From Pachyseris speciosa (Eukaryota > Cnidaria > Anthozoa > Scleractinia > Pachyseridae), in assembly GCA_016490735.1 (NCBI GenBank), contig JAEMWC010000126.1, positions 95,001 to 159,000 on the forward strand: a stretch of 64,000 nt of DNA, read 5' to 3'. The first letter of the stretch is position 1. The number at the start of each line of letters is the position of its first letter. Below, piece after piece: positions 9,161 to 19,439 of this stretch. A model generated the notes under the pieces. It saw only the letters and a program-made list of their open reading frames with translations, was not told the DNA's origin and did no database searches. Both the position numbers and the translations under genes were made by a program.

Positions 9161-9353
9161 GAGGAACTTGGCAGTGAATGACCCGGTTCTTGTGGTAGAC
9201 AACACTTTTCCTAGGTGCTGTTGGTTGTTGGGCCGTGTAACGAAAGTGTTCCCGGGGGAAGATTCACGTGTGCGCACTGCAGAAGTGAAGACGAAGAACT
9301 CAAGACTTTTTCTCCCAATATCGAAGTTATGCCTTCTTGAGGAAGCAACATGA
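9161..9353 (+). pseudogene. BEL C-terminal DUF5641-like domain
   Basis: The frame 9168-9353 ([20 protein letters not shown], then [20 protein letters not shown] and [10 protein letters not shown]) matches the small beta-rich domain that ends Pao/BEL polyproteins. The stop follows at 9351-9353. A frame change lies just upstream (9149-9168). Confidence 0.85.
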
Positions 9354-9468
9354 AGATCATGTGAACATTTTAATAACTCTAAGCTGTCTTAGATCAGCCT
9401 GAACGCTCGAGATGCGATTTGATCAGTTGTTATCAACTAGGGTTTTCGTTCAGCCCTAACCACCAGGA

Positions 9469-9700
9469 TGTTGAGGCTAATCATCAACAATCTTCTAGCC
9501 CAGTCCAGTCCATGTTGTGTTACTAACCCGCCATGCCTCACGCTAGTGTTTTTTTTTTTTGCCTTCGTTGTTTTTGAGAACCATGTGCTCATTCGAGCGA
9601 ATACCTTGAGCATCTCATCCAATAGTTTTTGCAACGTACCATACGTTCGTAAGAGCCTGATGAAGTGTTGTGATTAGTCCCCTGGATTGTCCCCTGGACA
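9469..9700 (+). repeat. 3' LTR of the BEL element
   Basis: 232 bp, starting tgttgaggctaatc and ending cccctggaca, with close similarity to the 5' LTR. A T-run near 9549-9560 is longer than in the 5' copy. The CTCCC target duplication follows at once. Confidence 0.9.
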
Positions 9701-9705
9701 CTCCC

Positions 9706-10015
9706 ATCTCCACCCTCGTCATTTAAATCCGACGGTCAAACAATCACGGATCCCATGGACATCGCTGACCGATTCTGTAATTACTTTACCAATATTGGTC
9801 CCAACCTAGCAAGTGCCATAACCGCCGTGAGTTCGGCCACTTTTCGCTCATTTCTTGGTAGCAGAGATTATCCTCCTATCATTCTAAAACCCATCGATAT
9901 TAGTGAATTGGAAAACATTTGCAGCATGTTTTCGCCAAGGAAAGCCCCTGGTTATGACAATATTTCTATGCGTGTGATAAAGCATTCATTTCACCTCGTT
10001 CCGCATCTCTGGTAA
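9706..10015 (+). pseudogene. Non-LTR retrotransposon RT fragment
   Basis: The open frame reads SSFKSDGQTITDPMDIADRF, then CNYFTNIGPNLA and FSPRKAPGYDNISMRVIK. KAPGYDxI followed by a hydrophobic stretch is the RT0/RT1 region of CR1/L2-like LINE ORF2. It stops at HLVPHLW without reaching the catalytic FxDD motifs. The BEL element inserted directly beside, or into, this fragment. Confidence 0.8.
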
Positions 10016-13000
10016 ACATTACAGATACAGAATCAGAATCACGTACACTTTGAAGTTAAATTAAATTAACATAAGCTGTATTGCCTAAAGAGTCAATTTC
10101 TAGCTCTTGTTTATTCTCCTGTGGTCTATCTACGCCATCGCTGGCTAATTGCACTTGTGTCATTCGAATCACTCAATTTACTCCTTTTTTAATCGATTCT
10201 TCATCGTCAGCAATTGCACCCCTTATCTTGGAGTTTTTCTTTCTTTATGCATTCGCTTAGCCATGTTACAGCCTGTCCAATCATCAGAATTTCAGATAAG
10301 TTACGGCTGCGCTTTGCCTCTTCACGACTGACAGACTGACGAAGATCTCAGCGTGTACAAGACATGAGAACTAAGTGTTTCTTTTTAGTTTGTTAAAGTT
10401 ATTTTTTCAGTTTTGTGTAGGTGTACGCGCTTGCGTTTCCATAAATGTAGAAAAACAACGACAAAAAACAAACAAACAAACAAACAACTTTAATTTGTGA
10501 ACGGTCCTTAATGCATGTAATTTACCATCACCAAAAGCAAATGAGGAAAAATGTAGAGTTTTGTAAAAAAAAAACTAATGTAATTTCTTTACTAAAATTT
10601 ACTAAATTATCACCCATTTAATGCAAAATTTTGTAGTTTATAAATTGACACAGAGGGGAAAATTACTGAGAATGTTGATTGGTCAAAACAGCGGGGACAC
10701 TTTCTCAATTTTCATTTCATTAATGGAACAATTACTCACGCACTGCTGAAGCTCGCTTTAGACCAAGTAATTTTGACAAGATTTGAAGCAGCCAGTCAAT
10801 TAGAGCATTTCTTATGAGGCTCTTTTCCAGCTCCGAGTCTCAAGAAAGGCTCAGAATTGCCACTCAAGTGATGCCTTACAAATACAAAGAAACTACCTAT
10901 AATCAGTGTTTTCAAGGTGTTTTTGCAAGTTCACTGGGATTTGATCATTTTATTTCTGGTGGAATCAGCTCTTTTCAGCTCTCAAATCATGCTTTCAATC
11001 AAGTCACACAAATGAATGTTAATAGAACAGAAACTAGTTCTGTTTACAACAGAATGAAAGCCAAGGAGTACAAGATTAATGAAATTAAATATAACTCAAG
11101 ATAGTTTTTCAAGCAAATATCCACTAATTCTGTCTTCTCCATCTGGGCTACTGTCAATGATGTCACCTTCCTCTGCATCTAAAAAATGGTATGCAACACC
11201 TCTTAACTGTTTAAATAAAACACGAATTTGAACACAATTTACAAATGATGGAGCAGCCACACTGACTCATAAATAAAATAATTAATATTAATTAATTAAA
11301 ATGATTAATAATAAAAAATTGATTAAAATGACCGATCGATATTGTAAAAAATCTCTCAACTTTCATAGCGACAATATCCAGCTCTTGCAGATTCCACTGA
11401 AGTTTGATCGTGATTCTTAAGCAAGTTAATGATTTTAATAACTGATATATCTAAAATATAATACCCAAATAACTCGTCCAGCATCAAAGAAAGTTTCGCA
11501 GGTAGAATCCCTTTGACGCATATATAGTAACAATTGGGGACTTAGCTTTCATATATCACATGATATGTTGATCTACACATGTAAAGCGCAACTGAGTATC
11601 AGGTCACAAAAAATGCGCTATGGAGGGTATGCAACCAGTCCCCATAGATTCGAATGACAATGGGCTGGCGGCCATATTGGTGGACAATAACAAAAGAAGC
11701 TAATAAGAAATCTTTTGTTCACGGTACACCAACATGGCGGTGATGACGTAACGTGCATACGCCCTATAGAAATTCATAAATTTCTGTTGTTGTTTTTGTT
11801 GTTAGTGGAGTGTATGTTTAAGCATACTTGTAATAATGTGTAACCAGTGCATAATTAACTTACGCCACAACGCGCAGATGTCACTATAAGTTTTAGGTCC
11901 CATTTGCACGTATCCGTTTTCGATCAAAGAAGAAAACAAATAAGCTATGATGATATTTTGTTGTTTTTTTTTCTTCTTCGTTTTCTGTTTTTTGGATCCA
12001 ATTTCGCCTTCCGTCTAAAAAGGGAGAGCTTCACGCTGCCTAAAGTGTAGGATTCTGTAAATGATAATTTATCGTTGTCTTGTGGAGCACGGTGGGCACG
12101 AACGAAACCGGAAGCACGCGAAACACAATGATGTAGAGACATCAGTAAAAGTCACTAGAAAGTTGCGTGTCACTTTCCATCTTTCTACGAACGTATGGAA
12201 GGCGATCAAAACTGGTATATGTAAATGGCACAAGAAACATATACCTGGGTTCCTGAAACTCGACCGAGTCACTAACTTTTCCCCTATTTCCAGGTCCAAC
12301 TTGCTGCATGCAGCATGTTCCGGGATGAACTGGGCGATTAAATTCGAGGGGTGGTGGGGGGCTTACCGTGGGTTGATTGCTAACTATAGATAGACCTGTC
12401 CTCCTTGGGAGGCTCTGATTACCTATAAGAGGATTGCTGTTGCTAGCGGCAAAATTCGAGCCCATGGGAGGACGGGTGGGCCTGTGGACTTGGATATTAA
12501 TTTGCTTTATTAACTGCAAGTGCCTGAGTGTTGGGAATTTTGAGAAGCTGACAGAGCTGAGGACAATGTTTTCTCTGGGTTGTCGAGGCAAAAGCCAGGG
12601 ATTTTCCAGGTAATTTGAACAGAGCTGCTGTCCCGGGAAAATTTTAGCGATTGCAGCAAGGCTCAGATTTGAGTGAAGAGGGTCAATTAGGAAATTCAAA
12701 ATCAAAAATGTCCGCTTTCAAATAAAAACGAACCAAAACGCAAACGTGTGAATCAGTGAGTGTTTGAACTGGCGTACGCGTATAGAGGATAAGGGCTGGC
12801 GGTTCATCTCGCTTGTTGAAAACGTTTTGACAAAGCAAATTTTAAGATACGATCAAAGAAAAGGCTAAGTCAAAAACGAAGGGCCAAAACTCTTTCGGTA
12901 GCTAAAACTTGTTGTTGTCTTCCCCATCTATTTCCAGAAACTGAAAACTGGTACATCAAGTTGGATTATCACTGGTACGTTATGTGAACAGAATATAAGT

Positions 13001-13217
13001 GATCGGTTTTTTCAACGGGCCTCTGGAGCCTGGGTATCGTTATGCCGTTTTGTCTCTAATTGTTAAGATCTTGGCTCGTTATAATAATGTCGCGGATCAT
13101 ATTTTAGCTCAAGTAGCTAAACTCTGCCATGCCCTCTTGCTGGCGGGCGGGACTACTAACGAATATACAATGGTTTCATTCAAATTCGCAGTACAAGTGC
13201 TTTGATTTCTAGTGCTT
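10016..13217. other. Gene-free stretch left of gene A
   Basis: No gene is supported over 3.2 kb. It contains AAAC-rich simple sequence (10455-10490) and AT-rich DNA (11270-11330). Open frames at 10814-11104 (96 aa) and 12142-12705 minus (187 aa, Pro-rich) carry no recognisable domain, signal peptide or splice context. The latter could be an exonised repeat, but I would not annotate it as a gene. Confidence 0.5.
11613..11765. repeat. Inverted-repeat element (MITE-like)
   Basis: The outer arms tatggagggtatgca / tgcatacgccctata and inner arms ggcggccatattggtg / caccaacatggcggtg are imperfect inverted repeats. No ORF. Confidence 0.55.
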
Positions 13218-13334
13218 TACCATGGCATATTCCACGAGTCACTTAATTTTCTTAGTTTATGTTATGCACGAGAGCCCTTAGGCGAGTGTCTATTCTAAGA
13301 AAATACGAGTGACTAAGGGGCATATACCATGGTA
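13218..13334. repeat. Palindromic MITE
   Basis: The arm at 13218-13255 (taccatggcatattcc...) is the imperfect reverse complement of 13295-13334 (...ggcatataccatggta). Located downstream of gene A. Confidence 0.75.
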
Positions 13335-13455
13335 TATTACGAAAAAAAAAGCTTTGTATAACTATTTTATAGCATGCCATAGAAAATACAAAAACCCGAC
13401 AATCAATCAGTATTGTGCCGGCGCGCGATGGGAAGATTTGGTGGAATACCGACGG

Positions 13456-13625
13456 ATATATGTTGTGATATGAAATTTACTTTGGTATAAAATTATTTCA
13501 TACCCGTATGAAATTTATTTCCTTTGTCTCCTATCAATAATTAGGGTTAGGAGACAAAGAGAAATAAATTTCATACTGGTATGAAATAATTTCATAACAA
13601 AGTAAATTTCATACCACAACATATA
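13456..13625. repeat. Long palindromic MITE
   Basis: Two ~80-nt arms (atatatgttgtgatatgaaa ... and ... ttcataccacaacatata) form an almost complete hairpin with the turn near aattagggtt. Strongly AT-rich with no ORF, beyond the 3' end of gene A. Confidence 0.85.
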
Positions 13626-13771
13626 CAACGGCTTTCCTGCACTCTGATTTAAGCTGTATTTTCTGATGTATATGGTAAAATGGTGATATGCGTTTGTGTC
13701 GAATCGAACTGAATCACGCTTCTATTTATTGGGCAGTTAAAAGCAGACCATGTTTTAAAATTTAACCCCAC

Positions 13772-13777
13772 TTTATT
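13772..13777 (-). terminator. Candidate polyadenylation signal of gene A
   Basis: The minus strand reads AATAAA 237 nt beyond the gene A stop codon. It is the first canonical hexamer I noted downstream. The cleavage site is not determined. Confidence 0.5.
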
Positions 13778-14013
13778 GAGTTATATTGTAAACGTTTACA
13801 TACATTCGTTACAAAAGCAGAAAAATACTTCATGATCAGCGATCATTTCGGCCACCTCATCAGTTATCTTCATAAGACAAGTTTTATAAAAATGAATTAA
13901 TGTGTCCAGTGCTTTAAAAGTTAACAATAGTAGTTATAGAGGGTTAGAAAACACGTCGTGTAAAAACGCTTTGTAGATACACGGGGTTAGAATAGGTTGG
14001 CATTTCCTGGTCC

Positions 14014-14748
14014 TCAGGCTCCAACGGCGGCATTTGATTCAGCGCCTCCGCCAACGCCACCCTCCCCCGCTGGAACATCCGCTTCTATGGAAGAGGGGAA
14101 AAGAAAAAGATAAATTTCTATTTTGTTTTTCAAGTTTTTATTAAGGACCACCTCCCTTCTGTTGTTACTGCGGATTCATTCTGTGCATAACGGGAGAATT
14201 AGGGGTCCGGGAATTCTTGGGAAGGATGCCTCCCAAGAAAACGTTTCCACCACGCGGGAAAAGCAGATCTTAGCCAGTAAAAACCATTAACTCAACTCCG
14301 AAAAGAAAATTAGAAACGAACTAGCATTTTAAAGAGATGAGTAAGCTTCGATTTAGGAAAGAAATTTCATATAATATTGTGTTTTTAAAACCTTTTTTGA
14401 AGCCACATTCTCAAAGGCCTTGTTAATATCCACTTTCCCCACAAAGAACTTCACATACATCCCTTCGTATTAGGAAGCACTGCATCTTTCATAAACTTGT
14501 TTCGTCTTACATATTGATATCAGCAGTCTTTTAATACACAGCAAATTCCAGTTATTAGGAAAGAAAGGGATTGGATAAGTGCGTTGAGAGTATCCCAGTC
14601 TCAATCAACATCACTGAGCTTCAAGAGGTTACTTCATTGGGGACTGCTCATACTTTAAGGACGTTTTTTTGAACTAGGTGCACTTATTAGTACCTAACAA
14701 TTATGGTTTGGCCTCAGTGCTTAAGGGGAACAAAATTAATAGCAATCG

Positions 14749-14785
<37 letters not shown>

Positions 14786-17700
14786 CAACAACAACAATAA
14801 ACACTTACCATCTTTCCAGAGGTTCAAGTCAACAAAAGGTAGGGTCCTGCAGTGAACCTGAGAATTGCTAGCGTCATCTGGCTGCAAGAAAGCTTTCGGC
14901 TGAATTTCCTTCACATCGAGCGCGTTGTCGCATAGTATACGAGCAATGGTGGATTTTCGTATCTGTTGCAGCTGGTCATATTTGAAACCTGTACATTCAT
15001 CGTCCCTTTCATACCAGAAGCGGTCACCATGGCGCAAATCTTTAAACTGCTGCATGAAGATACAGGTGAAGGTAGGACCAAGTTCATTTCCCGGGTCGGG
15101 GATCTCATGTATGGCCGCAAACAAGTCGATATCAAAGACATTGGTGTAAGCTTCTTTTAGTTTATAGATAACAGCACTTGTAAATATTCCCGAAAGTCCA
15201 CCAAACGTATTAGGCGTTGACAACCCGCACGCTTCTCGGAACCAAATATATGGCGGTAAGCCATGATCTCGACCACGCTGAATGTTGACGGCGGGAAGAT
15301 CAATAATGGTACCATTAATAGTTGGTCCTTCGATGATAAGCTCTTCTCTTACTATATCTGTAAAGGTTCTAAAAGAAAAAGGCTTAATTTAGATGCTTTA
15401 CGTCTCAATTAGTTCATTTCGTCAACAACGCTGCAAATTAAAGTTGAAAGTACTCTTTTTCATTTTCAGACTCAAAGTTCGCCTATACAGCAATGTTTTA
15501 TGCCCCTGGATTAACCTTTTGTGGTCACTGCTTTTTATTCACTTAGCGCCATCGTATCGTCGGACCAACTCTTAAAGCGGTAGAAATAAACGGTGTTGAT
15601 AATTGATAAAGTAAAAGTAATAAGCAATAAAGACCGCCGACGATAATTAACAATTATTCACCGAAGTGGAGGTGAATAGTGGTGGATATTTACCGAGCCG
15701 CGAAGCGGCAAGGTAAATATCCACCACTTTCACCGACACTGAGGTGAATAATTGTTTTAGTATACACCACACAAGTTGAATAAATAGCGGACCACAATTC
15801 ACTGGTGTGGTAAATACTAAACCAGAATATTACAAAAGCAAGATTCTTAGTACGTGAATAAGCTGACTTAGCGAGACACCAACGTGACCGAAACTCGATA
15901 AAGTAGGGTTACAAGGTAACTGTGGACAGCTATTTCGTCCTTTTTATTAGGACTCGTTATCAGGGTGTAGCAAATGTAAACTGTGACGTCAGCTTCAATG
16001 CCAACGCAAATAAATTGACAATGGCCCGTTCCCGTACCCCAGTTGGACTCTCTTGCCCTCCAGCAAACGTGTTGCCACACCACGTGTCCCAAAAGGCAAA
16101 TGTAAGGGGCCCAAAAAAGTCAACTGATAGTGTCTCGCAAAAAAAATGTAGATGGTACATCTCTATGCATGCGAAACATTTAAAAATAACAATAAAAATA
16201 CCTCAACTTGCCGAACACAGCTATCTGACCTGGAATTTTTTTCCCTGGGTTCAGAAATTATCAATTATCTTTCCTGTTGTTCCTCTTCTCTCTCTTTCGT
16301 CTGTAATAATCTTTCTTGTTTGTTTTTTTATTAATTAAGTCTTAATTTATCTTTCTTGTTTTTTTTTTTTGTTTGTTTTTCTTTTTTTGAACGAATATAC
16401 CTCCTCCCCTTTGTTACTTGAAACACCAGCACTTAAATGAAAATGTCGTCAGAATTTTTGGAATTTATTTGTGTCCCTTTGTTAATAAGATGATTTGTAT
16501 TTGTTCCTTCATATTGATATCAAATCGTTCAAAGGTGGCCTCTAATTTTTGTGATCATCCTAAGAGATCGTTTCGCTGATCGAGGAGAAGTGGTATCCAT
16601 GGCTACAACAAAGGGAATCGAAAGGCTTCCTTAAGCTCTGACGGACGTTCGACCTACGTCTTAGTAGTTTTCAATGATAGGTTTTTAGCAAAGAGATTTT
16701 TGCGCTGTTGTTCGGTTTTAAAGCGATCTAATTGTATCTTACCCATCAACGTTCTCAGAGTCCTGACCAGCCAAACCATTCATTATTGCTCCGTAGGGGC
16801 TGGATCCATTGACGTCCATATATAATGGCGATGGTTGAAAAAAGTCCACCGGACTCTGCTCAACAGGGACGTTTTTAATCGTGAGATCAAACGCGTTTGC
16901 AATTAACGTGTGACCCATCCTCAGGGCAGCTGTAGCGAGGCTGTTGAATACCCCTACTTTTATGTGAGGGTCGTATTCTGTAAAGAATCCGCTTTCCAAC
17001 AGTAAAACGCCATTTGCTGCTCTCTGTAATTCAAAAGAGAAGAATAATTAACTAAATGGTCGAATGAACCAATTAAGGCGCATTTAAACGACACAATAAG
17101 AGGGACGGTTCGTTAATATTGCAAAAAAGTTACCTAACGCATGCGAACAGCCACATCACCCGGGCAGTGGCAGCCGTGGACATTTGGTTCGTCCTTGTTA
17201 GGACTCATCAGCATGGTATGGCAGGCAAGCAATGCTGAACCTAAAAGTCCAGTACAATCTCTATTTACTGCCGAGGCGAGTGCTAAGCATTCCTTTCAGC
17301 GGCACCTCCACACGACGGTTTACACGAGACATATAATGGAACGCCTTGGATAAAAAGGGGCACCGGTATCCAGTCTGCACCGGGTAGCCAGTCTGCTAAG
17401 TATAACCTTGGTTTTGGTTCAACGACACTAAGTTGAAAGCAGCTCTAATTGAACCATTTTTTTTTTTTATACAGGAAGAATAGGGAACAGAACACCTAGT
17501 TACTATACCCAGACCAAGTTGAACCGTTATTGTGATATATCTTACCACGTCTTCACTGAAAAGCGCCGCAAGCCACTCGTTGTAAGTGATGTGCTGAAAC
17601 TCAGCAATCACGATTTTACGCGCCTCTTGGAAGAGCCTCTCGTCATCCCAGGATGGATTTAAATAGTGCAAATAAAGGGATACACGATTGTGCTCACGCA

Positions 17701-19427
17701 CCCATATCGTGTGCATCGCCATCAAAGCTATAGAAAAAAAGAAGAAGGTATGGTATTATTTTGAAGCACCTCTACTGCTAGACGTTCAATCCACATACCT
17801 TACCTACCCCATAAAGTTTCTGTATGTCTAAAACTAAGCCTGATTATATCGTGTTCAAACATTAATCCGGTTTCCATACCTGAACGACTACATAGCCGGG
17901 ACAGTGATGTCTCTTACCGTGATTTTCATTTACACGCTCGTCTCCGGCGATAAAGCAGGGTTCATCTTCAACAGTAGATCTACAGAAAGCGTTTTGCTCG
18001 GCCTCCGGTAGGATCGGACCTGTATTTGAGTTTGGTGGGTAGGGGCGAACTAGTAAGAATCCCAGGTTTGCCACTGGGTCACGTAGCGCCGTTGCTAACT
18101 CAATGTCTGAGCCATATATTTGAGAGCCATCTATGTAATGGGTTATTATGTTTATCTACAAAAGAAATGTGGGATAAGTCGGTGTTAGGAAATATCAATG
18201 ACGCCCTGACATATTTTAACTATAAGAGCAATCAACCATCTGGGGAATGGTGTCTGCAAAAACCAATTTTAAGAATAATACATTACAATACTAGTTTATT
18301 GTAAAATACACTTTGCGATATAAGCTTAGATAATGGTGTGTTATCACAATTGTAGTCAGAAAACGTAGTCTATGAAAACGCGTCAGCTAATTCACAGGTA
18401 TTCTACAAAGAAGAATATTGGAAATAACTAAATTGTAAAAGGTATAAAATATCATAGGTAATATTAACAGTGAATTTTAGGATTTTGCTACTATAATGGC
18501 ATTTATGATTTAAAAATTTGCTAAAATTTACAAGGTCTTGTCGGGACCATAGCGATACTATAATAACACTAGTAGTATAATGATAATGATTAAAAATTAT
18601 ATCAAATTACCGAAGTCTAATTATTTTAACTCTTTAAAAAATTCGGTGAACCGTTAATTGAGAATATGAGAGTCAGAGCCGTTTTAATTTAGAGCCAGGT
18701 ATCTCCTGGACTTTAGGACGTTAGTGGAAGTATTAGCCTAAGACAGGTTTAGTACGTTTAAAAAGAAAAAGCAGGCACTAACCTGTTCACCATACATGTT
18801 TTGAAATGACCTCGCGAGTGGAATACACACTGCATTTGGACTTCCTCCTAGTGCTAGCGCGCTTGTCAGAGGAATACCAATGCAATCCGACTGTTCAACA
18901 CAGGGTGCACCATTAGTCCCACATGCTGCGCCTGTCGATTCTGTGAGCGTCAGATCATGATCTAAGAACTGTCCAAAGGTCATGGTCAGATGAGTGAGTG
19001 TTGAGCTAGGGGTACTTCCGGGATCGTTTGTAAAAATTTCAATAGAAACTGCTCTGGGGTTGTTAAGTAGTTCTCTCTCGCCGGTGCCTGGATTAATCAA
19101 CTGTGACAAAGTGCGCGGTCCGAAGTTATCGCCTTCAAAAAAAGTTGCTGTTGCTAAATTTGGAAAACGAAGAAATGGCTCATTGGCAGCCCCATTACTT
19201 ATGTTGCACAGGTTGTTACACGTGCCGTCAAACGTGCGATAAGGACGCTTGAGGCATGCCAACCGGAGCTTGAGGTCATCACAGGCTAGCTGTTCCAACG
19301 TCTCCAATGTAAGTTGAGCGGCAGCTTCAGAGGAAGACGCTTGACGAACCTCATACACGCTTAGAATCAGCACAATGCTGAGAAGGAAGCTGTAAATTGA
19401 CATCAAGACAAAAGTTAAGGACTTCAT
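14014..19427 (-). CDS. Haem peroxidase gene A (An_peroxidase family), 658 aa, six coding exons
   Basis: A secreted animal haem peroxidase, expected to use H2O2 to oxidise halides or phenolic/tyrosyl substrates. The physiological substrate is unknown. Coding exons: 19427-18783, 18155-17918, 17727-17546, 17023-16743, 15368-14809 and 14084-14014, all with GT/AG borders and continuous phase. It has a signal peptide (MKSLTFVLMSIYSFLLSIVL), then a Cys-rich segment with [13 protein letters not shown]. The distal motif FLDHD carries His157 flanked by Asp156 and Asp158. The Arg289/Glu292 pair is in GDERVNE, followed by REHNR. The proximal His393 is in RMGHTLI, and NIQRGRDHG and GDRFWYER follow later. 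All key haem residues are present. The peroxidasin LRR and Ig domains are absent. The last exon adds a Gly-rich tail missing from genes B and C. The start is the first ATG after the leader intron. Exact substrate and tissue role cannot be read from sequence. Confidence 0.92.
14750..14797. repeat. (AAT)n(AAC)n microsatellite in gene A last intron
   Basis: A run of aataataat units passes into acaacaaca, just beyond the donor of the penultimate coding exon. Confidence 0.9.
15649..15756. repeat. Palindromic MITE in gene A intron 4
   Basis: aacaattattcacc opens and ggtgaataattgtt closes. An inner pair, tggtggatatttacc / ggtaaatatccacca, surrounds the loop gagccgcgaagcggca. It is a near-perfect hairpin. 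Confidence 0.85.
17168..17240 (-). ncRNA. Divergent hammerhead-like sequence in gene A intron 3
   Basis: The minus strand reads CUGAUGA (17211-17205), stem II GUCC/GGAC with loop UAACAA, then GAA followed by C where the core needs A, and later UGUC. The stem II loop is identical to that of the retrozyme at 8354-8438, and the preceding CCAUG and the downstream GGCUGC also match. The A15.1 change and weak stem I suggest a decayed copy. It is in the sense orientation of gene A. No full retrozyme unit was recognised around it. Confidence 0.6.
17396..17475. repeat. Repeat end plus poly-T in gene A intron 3
   Basis: The phrase cgacactaagttgaaagcag resembles cgacactaaattgaaaactg at 40000-40020, so it is a shared repeat terminus. 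It is followed by a run of about 15 T. Confidence 0.5.
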
Positions 19428-19439
19428 CGTAGTTGTTCT

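Larger units (their letters stand above)
2966..9700 (+). mobile_element. BEL/Pao-type LTR retrotransposon, decayed, nearly full length
   Basis: A 6.7-kb element is bounded by LTRs that begin TG and end CA and is flanked by a perfect 5-bp target duplication CTCCC (2961-2965 and 9701-9705). The internal region reads on the plus strand in the order gag-like, zinc knuckle plus aspartic protease, reverse transcriptase, RNase H/connection, integrase remnant and a C-terminal DUF5641-like domain. This is the order of Pao/BEL elements. Every domain is broken by frameshifts or stops and the integrase core is deleted, so it cannot be autonomous. Three insertions sit inside it: a MITE in the 5' LTR, a LINE tail at ~4433-4640, and a hammerhead retrozyme array at 7957-8674. 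Confidence 0.9.

Noticed and set aside
12142..12705. 187-aa minus-strand open frame
   Set aside because: No recognisable domain, Pro-rich low-complexity parts, no splice or promoter context. An overlapping plus-strand frame of 110 aa is equally open. Not supported as a gene.
13831..13864. Hammerhead-like CUGAUGAG...CCGAAA on the minus strand downstream of gene A, with a good stem III (AUGAUC/GAUCAU)
   Set aside because: Position 17 would be G, which hammerheads do not tolerate. Stem II has at most 2 bp with a 3-nt loop, and no stem I forms. Coincidental match.
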